A stretch of 64,000 bases of DNA, taken from the NCBI GenBank assembly GCA_000308255.3, contig HG326663.1, positions 555,826 through 619,825 on the forward strand, read 5' to 3'. Made by a program: the position numbers and the translations under genes. This document shows, one piece after another, positions 59,390 through 64,000 of the stretch. The notes beneath the pieces were generated by a model that saw only the letters and a program-made list of their open reading frames with translations, was not told where the DNA came from and did no database searches. The stretch comes from Anaerococcus pacaensis 9403502. GTDB lineage: Bacteria; Bacillota; Clostridia; Tissierellales; Peptoniphilaceae. Within the stretch, counting starts at the first letter, position 1, and every line of letters begins with the position of its first letter.

Positions 59390-62056
59390 CTAATTTAAGA
59401 CTTGCTCGTATTCAGCGATAATTTCTATTACCTTAGCTTGTAAGGCTTCACTTTCTAGTATTAGAGCCAACAGTTCATTTTTAATGGGTTTTACTGTTTT
59501 TGGATATTTGTTTAATAATTCTCTTGCTGATTCTACTAAATATTGGTTATAGGTCAAAACTTTTTTAAATCTGATAAGATCAGATTCTAAATCAGCTCTC
59601 TTATAGTATCCTTCTTTAATATAATTATAACCTTTTGGTACGTATATTAAATTTGATGAGTTTATAGAACTTGAACTTTCACTATTAGTTTCTTTATCGA
59701 CTGGTTTAGGATTTCTGCTATTTTTGATATTTTCATCTTTATTTGGTGCTAATGGCTTATTACTATCATTAGCATTTTCATCTTGCTTATTGGAGTTTGA
59801 GGCATTGACCTTTGCTTTTAGAATATCTGTTGTTAGCTTGTTGTTCAGCCTTATAATTTCATCAATTGTCAGTTTTTCCTTTTTAAGCTTAGATTCAACT
59901 TCTTTGATAAAAGTATTTAGGTCTTTATCTCCTAATTTCTTACTTTCTTCTAAAAGTTTTTCTAAAGATTTTAAGGAATCTGTTAGAACTTTTTTATCTT
60001 TGGCTGTTAATAGCTTATCTTCCTGAATCTTAAGTTTGGTATTTGCCTTATCAACATCAGTTTGTGCTTTTTTCACAGCTTTTTCTGCTGCTATTTTTTT
60101 ATTCTTGGCTTCTTCTAGCTTAATTTTACTATATTCAACATCTTTGGTTTTTTCATTTATATCTTTTATAGCTTTATTAACTTCATTTTTGGCAGCCTCA
60201 TAAGATTTTTTAGCCGCTTCTAACTCTTCATTAGATATTTCATCTGCTTGATTTTTACTTAATTCAGATATTTTTTCTTCTAAGTCTTTTACTTTTTGAT
60301 CAGCCATAGATTTTTTATCTTGAGCATCTATAAGATCCTTTTTTTTAGCCGCTAGAGTGCTTTCAGCATCTTTTACTGATATTCGCTTAGTTTCTACTTG
60401 TTTTTTCTTCTCTTCTAGATTTTTTCTAGCTTTTTCTACTTCAGTTTGTATTTTTTTGTAATTTTCATCTGCTTCTGTGGCAGCTTTCTTTAAATCTTCT
60501 AGCTTGGCTTGGTTCGATTCGTAACTAGCTATTAAATCTTTTGATTGTTTTAATGTATTCTCATAGGCTTTTGCTTGTTCATATTCTGCAATAGCATTTT
60601 TGTAAGCTTCTTCTTTTTCCTTTAATTCGCTTGTAGTATTACTTAATATATCTATATTCTTATTAAATTTATCCTCAAGTTTAGTAAGTTGTTTTTTGAT
60701 ATCGTAATAGCTTGAATTATCAGCCCAGTTCCAATCATAAAGTTGGGCATAACTGTCCCTAAAGCCATCAGTTGCTTTTGATACTTCCAACCAAGCATCA
60801 CTATATTCATCGTTAACTGTTTCGTAATCGTATTTTGCACTTATTTGCTTAGAATATAATGCTTTAGTTTTTTCATTTGCCTCTTCAATTTTTTGTTCTA
60901 TATTACTAGAAGTAGTTTCTCCAGCTAATAATTCATCTATTATTTGGTTATTTGATTTTTTATTACTCTGTTCAGAGATATTATCTTTAAACCTACCAAT
61001 ATCATCATTATATTCCCTGAATATATCAATATATTGATTAGTAACATTGTTAAGCTCTATACTTTTTTCTTTTACTTTATCTTTAGTATCACTTATATTT
61101 TCAATTTGACTTTTAAGACTGTCTACTTCAGCTTTTTTCATATTGTAACCATCTGATCCAGGTGAAAGCCATTTCAGATTTTCTTCTTCTTTTTTTAGTT
61201 TCTCCTTAAGTTTTCTTAAATCTGGGTTGTCTGTCTGATATTTTTGTAAATTTTTATATAATTCCTCTATATTTTTTTGCTTTTCATTTAAAGAATTTCT
61301 TGAATTATCAATTGTCTTCTCTGATTGTTTAAGTTTTTTCTCTGCTTCAGCTATATCTGTTTTTTTATTATCTAGAATACCTTCAGAATTCTTTTCTGCT
61401 TCTTTTAATTGTTTCTTAGCCTTGTCATGTTCTTCTTTGGCTACATTGTTCTTTTCTTCATTAGTCTTATTTAACTCTTCTTGTTGTTTTTTCTCTGCTG
61501 TGGCAGTCTCTAGAGCTTGTTGGGCTTGTCTTAGGTCTTCTTCTTTTAAAGATATTTCTTCTTTAGCATTATAAACTTCTACTTCTGCTTCTTTTTGCTC
61601 TCTTTGAGCGTTGGACAAATCAGTCTGTGCCTTTTCTAATTCATTGGCAGCATTTTCTTGTTTTTCTTTCTTTTCTGCTAAATCAATATAAGTATCACTA
61701 GCTTCAGTTTGCTTTTCCATTGCTGTTAACAGATCTTTATCTACTAAATCTTTATCTCTAATAGCCTTATCATAGTCATTTTGAGCTTCAGTCAACTTTT
61801 GATCTATAGTTATTTTTTCTAATTCTTTTTCTTTTAGAGTATCTACAGCTTTTTGTAAGTCTGCTCTAGCAGATTCCACTTCTTGTTCAAGTTGTATTAC
61901 TTCTTCTGCTTTTTCTTCTGATGTTTTATTATCCACATATACACTATTATCTATAGAAGGTTGTTTTTCATCTATTGCATATGATTTTACAGATGGATAT
62001 ATCGTATTCAAACTCATAGCTAAAAGTAAAACTGTTGCAATTTTTTTGTTAGTCAT
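59390..62056 (-). CDS. Long coiled-coil secreted surface protein with PKTV module
   Basis: An 888-residue secreted protein. A signal peptide ends near KSYAIDE (about residue 27). Residues about 50-740 are almost wholly predicted helix with heptad-type patterns, broken near 290-310 (WLSPGSDGYNMKK) and 430-460 (YDWNWADNSSYYD). After a polar linker the C-terminal 85 residues repeat the module of the G5-rich protein (YNYIKEGYYKRADLE, LLNKYPKTVKPIKNEL). No LPXTG anchor. It may be an extended rod-like adhesin or scaffold; a Fur-like box lies 58 bases upstream, implying expression in low iron. Confidence 0.72.
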   Translation of the reverse strand: MTNKKIATVLLLAMSLNTIYPSVKSYAIDEKQPSIDNSVYVDNKTSEEKAEEVIQLEQEVESARADLQKAVDTLKEKELEKITIDQKLTEAQNDYDKAIRDKDLVDKDLLTAMEKQTEASDTYIDLAEKKEKQENAANELEKAQTDLSNAQREQKEAEVEVYNAKEEISLKEEDLRQAQQALETATAEKKQQEELNKTNEEKNNVAKEEHDKAKKQLKEAEKNSEGILDNKKTDIAEAEKKLKQSEKTIDNSRNSLNEKQKNIEELYKNLQKYQTDNPDLRKLKEKLKKEEENLKWLSPGSDGYNMKKAEVDSLKSQIENISDTKDKVKEKSIELNNVTNQYIDIFREYNDDIGRFKDNISEQSNKKSNNQIIDELLAGETTSSNIEQKIEEANEKTKALYSKQISAKYDYETVNDEYSDAWLEVSKATDGFRDSYAQLYDWNWADNSSYYDIKKQLTKLEDKFNKNIDILSNTTSELKEKEEAYKNAIAEYEQAKAYENTLKQSKDLIASYESNQAKLEDLKKAATEADENYKKIQTEVEKARKNLEEKKKQVETKRISVKDAESTLAAKKKDLIDAQDKKSMADQKVKDLEEKISELSKNQADEISNEELEAAKKSYEAAKNEVNKAIKDINEKTKDVEYSKIKLEEAKNKKIAAEKAVKKAQTDVDKANTKLKIQEDKLLTAKDKKVLTDSLKSLEKLLEESKKLGDKDLNTFIKEVESKLKKEKLTIDEIIRLNNKLTTDILKAKVNASNSNKQDENANDSNKPLAPNKDENIKNSRNPKPVDKETNSESSSSINSSNLIYVPKGYNYIKEGYYKRADLESDLIRFKKVLTYNQYLVESARELLNKYPKTVKPIKNELLALILESEALQAKVIEIIAEYEQVLN

Positions 62057-62113
62057 ATTATCTCCTTTATTATAAAAATATTTTAATTATTCATGATTAA
62101 AAACATACATTAT

Positions 62114-62132
62114 GATAATGATTATCATTATC
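62114..62132 (-). promoter_or_regulatory. Fur-box-like operator before the coiled-coil protein gene
   Basis: GATAATGATTATCATTATC, the best of the four sites: it equals the Fur consensus on its reverse strand at all 19 positions. Because the site is a palindrome and lies 184 bases before the divergent CoA-disulfide reductase gene, it could act on both. Confidence 0.85.
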
Positions 62133-62315
62133 ATAATTATTTAAATAATAACATATATTTATTCCCTGCGCAACATCTTACTATAACTTTTTATAAGAAT
62201 TAAATGTTTTATTTAATAATTATTGACTCTATTAATTTTTCAACTCTTACATGCGAGTTATTATGGGTATTAATATTACAAATCAGCCAGAAATAGCAGG
62301 AAGGATATATACATA

Positions 62316-63995
62316 ATGAAAGTAGTAATAGTAGGTGCAGTCGCTGCAGGGGCAACCTTTGCAACTAGCCTGCGCCGCCTAGATGAGAATGCCGAAATAG
62401 TGATGTTTGAAAAAGATAGGGATATGAGCTTTGGTAATTGTGAATTGCCTTATTATCTAAATTATGAAATCAAAGATAGCAAGATGCTAGTCCACAGAAA
62501 TCCAGAAAGTTTTGCCAAAATATACAATATCGATGCTCGTAACTATCACGAGGTGATATCGATTAATAGAGAAGAAAAATATGTGACAGTCCATGATAAG
62601 AGATGCGGGGAAGAGTTTAACGAGTCTTATGATTATCTCATTCTTGCTACAGGGGCATCTGCTAATGTCCCAGCTTCTATCAAAGGCACTGACCAAGACC
62701 ATGTCTTCACCATCAGAAATGTGATCGATGTAGAAAATATTAGGGCTTATTTTGAAGACCATAGTCCAAAAGACATATTCGTAGCTGGCGGTGGCTTCAT
62801 AGCCATAGAAGCAGCCCACGCTCTAAATGACCTAGTCAATGTCAATGTGAGGATGTTTGTCCGCGGGAAAATACTGCCAGTAATAGATGATGAATTAAAG
62901 CCATTTATAGAAGAAAATATTATAGAAAATGGCGTTGATATAATCCATGAGCAAGAATTAACAGAAATCACAGAAAACGAAGCGATTTTTGCTTCTGGTA
63001 GACGTGTTCCAGCTGATATGGTAATCTTAGGGCTTGGAATGAGAGCTAATAATCAGCTTGCCTTAGATGCAGCCCTTGATGTGACTGACCGCGGGTCGAT
63101 TGTAACTGATGATAACTTTAGAACATCAGACCCAAATATATTTGCAATCGGCGATGTGACCGATATCACCAATTTTATTACAGGTCAAAAACAAAATCTA
63201 AAACTTGCTTGGCCAGCTCATAGAGAGGCTAAGCACGTTGCAGCAGTCCTTACTGGTGCAAAAAATATCGAGCCTCTTAAATATATTGGATCTTTTGCCC
63301 TAAGAAGCTTTAATCTCAATGTAGCTGTAACAGGTCTGACTGAAAAAGCCTTGGACAGTCTTGGCTACAATTACGACACAACCCTTATCACCCACTCAGA
63401 TATCGTGGGCATCATGCCTGAAGCTGAAACTGTTTTTATGAAGCTTATATTTGACAAAGACACTGGGAAAATCTATGGGGCCCAAGCCTTAAGCCGTGGA
63501 GTAGTCGATAAGAGAATAGATGTGGTAGGGACCCTCATAAAAATGGGCGGGACAATATATGACCTCTACGACCTAGAGCTAGTCTATCAGCCTTACTATG
63601 CAACCACCGAAGACATCAACAACGTTATCGCGAGCCAAGCCATCAATGTAAAAGAAGGCCGCCTGCCTCATGTGAGAATCTCAGAACTTGCGGATGTGAT
63701 TGATGAATACGAAGTACTCGATATCAGAAACGAAACAGCTTATGAAGAATGTCATATCAGGGGTGCAAAACTAATAGATGGCGGATCAGTCCGCGAACGT
63801 TGTGATGAAATCCCAAGAGATAAAAAAGTCCTAATCTATGATGATGTAGGAGCATCAGCGTCAAATATGTTAAAAATCTTAAACAATCTTGGCTTTGATA
63901 ATATCTATATGTTAGATGGGGGGCTTGTATACCTTCGCAAATACGATGCCTACTTGGGAACAGACTTACTTTGTGATAATAAAGAGCAGTCGTAA
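62316..63995 (+). CDS. CoA-disulfide reductase-like flavoprotein with C-terminal rhodanese domain
   Basis: A 559-residue FAD/NAD(P)H disulfide reductase. The FAD motif is VVIVGAVAAGATFATSLRR, the redox cysteine is Cys42 in SFGNCELPYYL, and the NAD(P)H motif is IFVAGGGFIAIEAAHAL. The ATG near the C-terminal part ends the reductase (about 1-450). The last 100 residues are rhodanese-like (YEVLDIRNETAYEECHIRGA), but the active-site loop reads IYDDVGASAS where a cysteine is expected, so the rhodanese is likely inactive. The role may be in CoA, persulfide or oxidative-stress metabolism. Terminates before the window edge. Confidence 0.85.
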   Translation: MKVVIVGAVAAGATFATSLRRLDENAEIVMFEKDRDMSFGNCELPYYLNYEIKDSKMLVHRNPESFAKIYNIDARNYHEVISINREEKYVTVHDKRCGEEFNESYDYLILATGASANVPASIKGTDQDHVFTIRNVIDVENIRAYFEDHSPKDIFVAGGGFIAIEAAHALNDLVNVNVRMFVRGKILPVIDDELKPFIEENIIENGVDIIHEQELTEITENEAIFASGRRVPADMVILGLGMRANNQLALDAALDVTDRGSIVTDDNFRTSDPNIFAIGDVTDITNFITGQKQNLKLAWPAHREAKHVAAVLTGAKNIEPLKYIGSFALRSFNLNVAVTGLTEKALDSLGYNYDTTLITHSDIVGIMPEAETVFMKLIFDKDTGKIYGAQALSRGVVDKRIDVVGTLIKMGGTIYDLYDLELVYQPYYATTEDINNVIASQAINVKEGRLPHVRISELADVIDEYEVLDIRNETAYEECHIRGAKLIDGGSVRERCDEIPRDKKVLIYDDVGASASNMLKILNNLGFDNIYMLDGGLVYLRKYDAYLGTDLLCDNKEQS

Positions 63996-64000
63996 TCACT

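Overview
The window looks like a chromosomal segment from a low-GC, Gram-positive anaerobic coccus of the Peptoniphilaceae (Anaerococcus-like). This rests on AT-rich codon use, strong AGGAGG-type ribosome binding sites, a T-box leader, Fur-type operators, a fermentative enzyme set (lactate dehydrogenase, oligopeptidases, amino-acid symporters, rubrerythrin), a Firmicutes gene order gltX-cysS-rlmB-yacP-sigma factor, and the style of the secreted proteins. The genus is an inference from gene content; no rRNA is present to confirm it.

Layout. 1-5600: peptidases, a HemZ-like radical SAM enzyme, a LytTR/DUF3021 regulator-membrane pair, CpXC and PPC/DUF296 proteins, and an ECF S component. 5668-9651: four secreted paralogues in tandem (three with a CAP/SCP-like core) that share a C-terminal helical module. 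9723-14529: an ABC exporter whose permease is split by a frameshift, a FUSC-type protein, a divergent nucleoside hydrolase and a TDT transporter. 14574-19805: gltX, cysS, rlmB, yacP and a SigA-like sigma factor where sigH is usually found. 19936-27316: amino-acid and peptide use (alanine symporter, FNT channel, M20 amidohydrolase, PepF, M29 aminopeptidase) and a CPBP protease. 27416-35528: nagB, an isolated PLD-AAA+ gene (frameshifted), rubrerythrin, a RelBE-like module, a nucleotidyltransferase, pgi and ldh. 35580-37163: an IS110-family element with a structured non-coding left end. 37164-43388: two permeases, two CPBP proteases and two membrane proteins of unknown function. 43391-43681: a compact Fst-like type I toxin-antitoxin locus. 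43697-48319: MATE pump, thrS with T-box, and PTS EIIA/EIIB. 48330-50562: decayed IS3 and IS256 elements.

50524-62132 is the most distinctive region: two TetR regulators, a heterodimeric ABC exporter pair and two very large surface proteins, all on the minus strand, with a Fur-box-like palindrome in front of each of the four transcription units. The two large proteins end in the same module as the CAP-like array 47 kb away. The likely theme is an iron- or haem-responsive surface and transport programme. The window closes with a CoA-disulfide-reductase/rhodanese fusion whose rhodanese cysteine is replaced.

Points most worth checking: the type I toxin-antitoxin locus, the Fur-box island, the shared C-terminal module in six secreted proteins, the IS110 bridge-RNA candidate, and the PLD-AAA+ gene.
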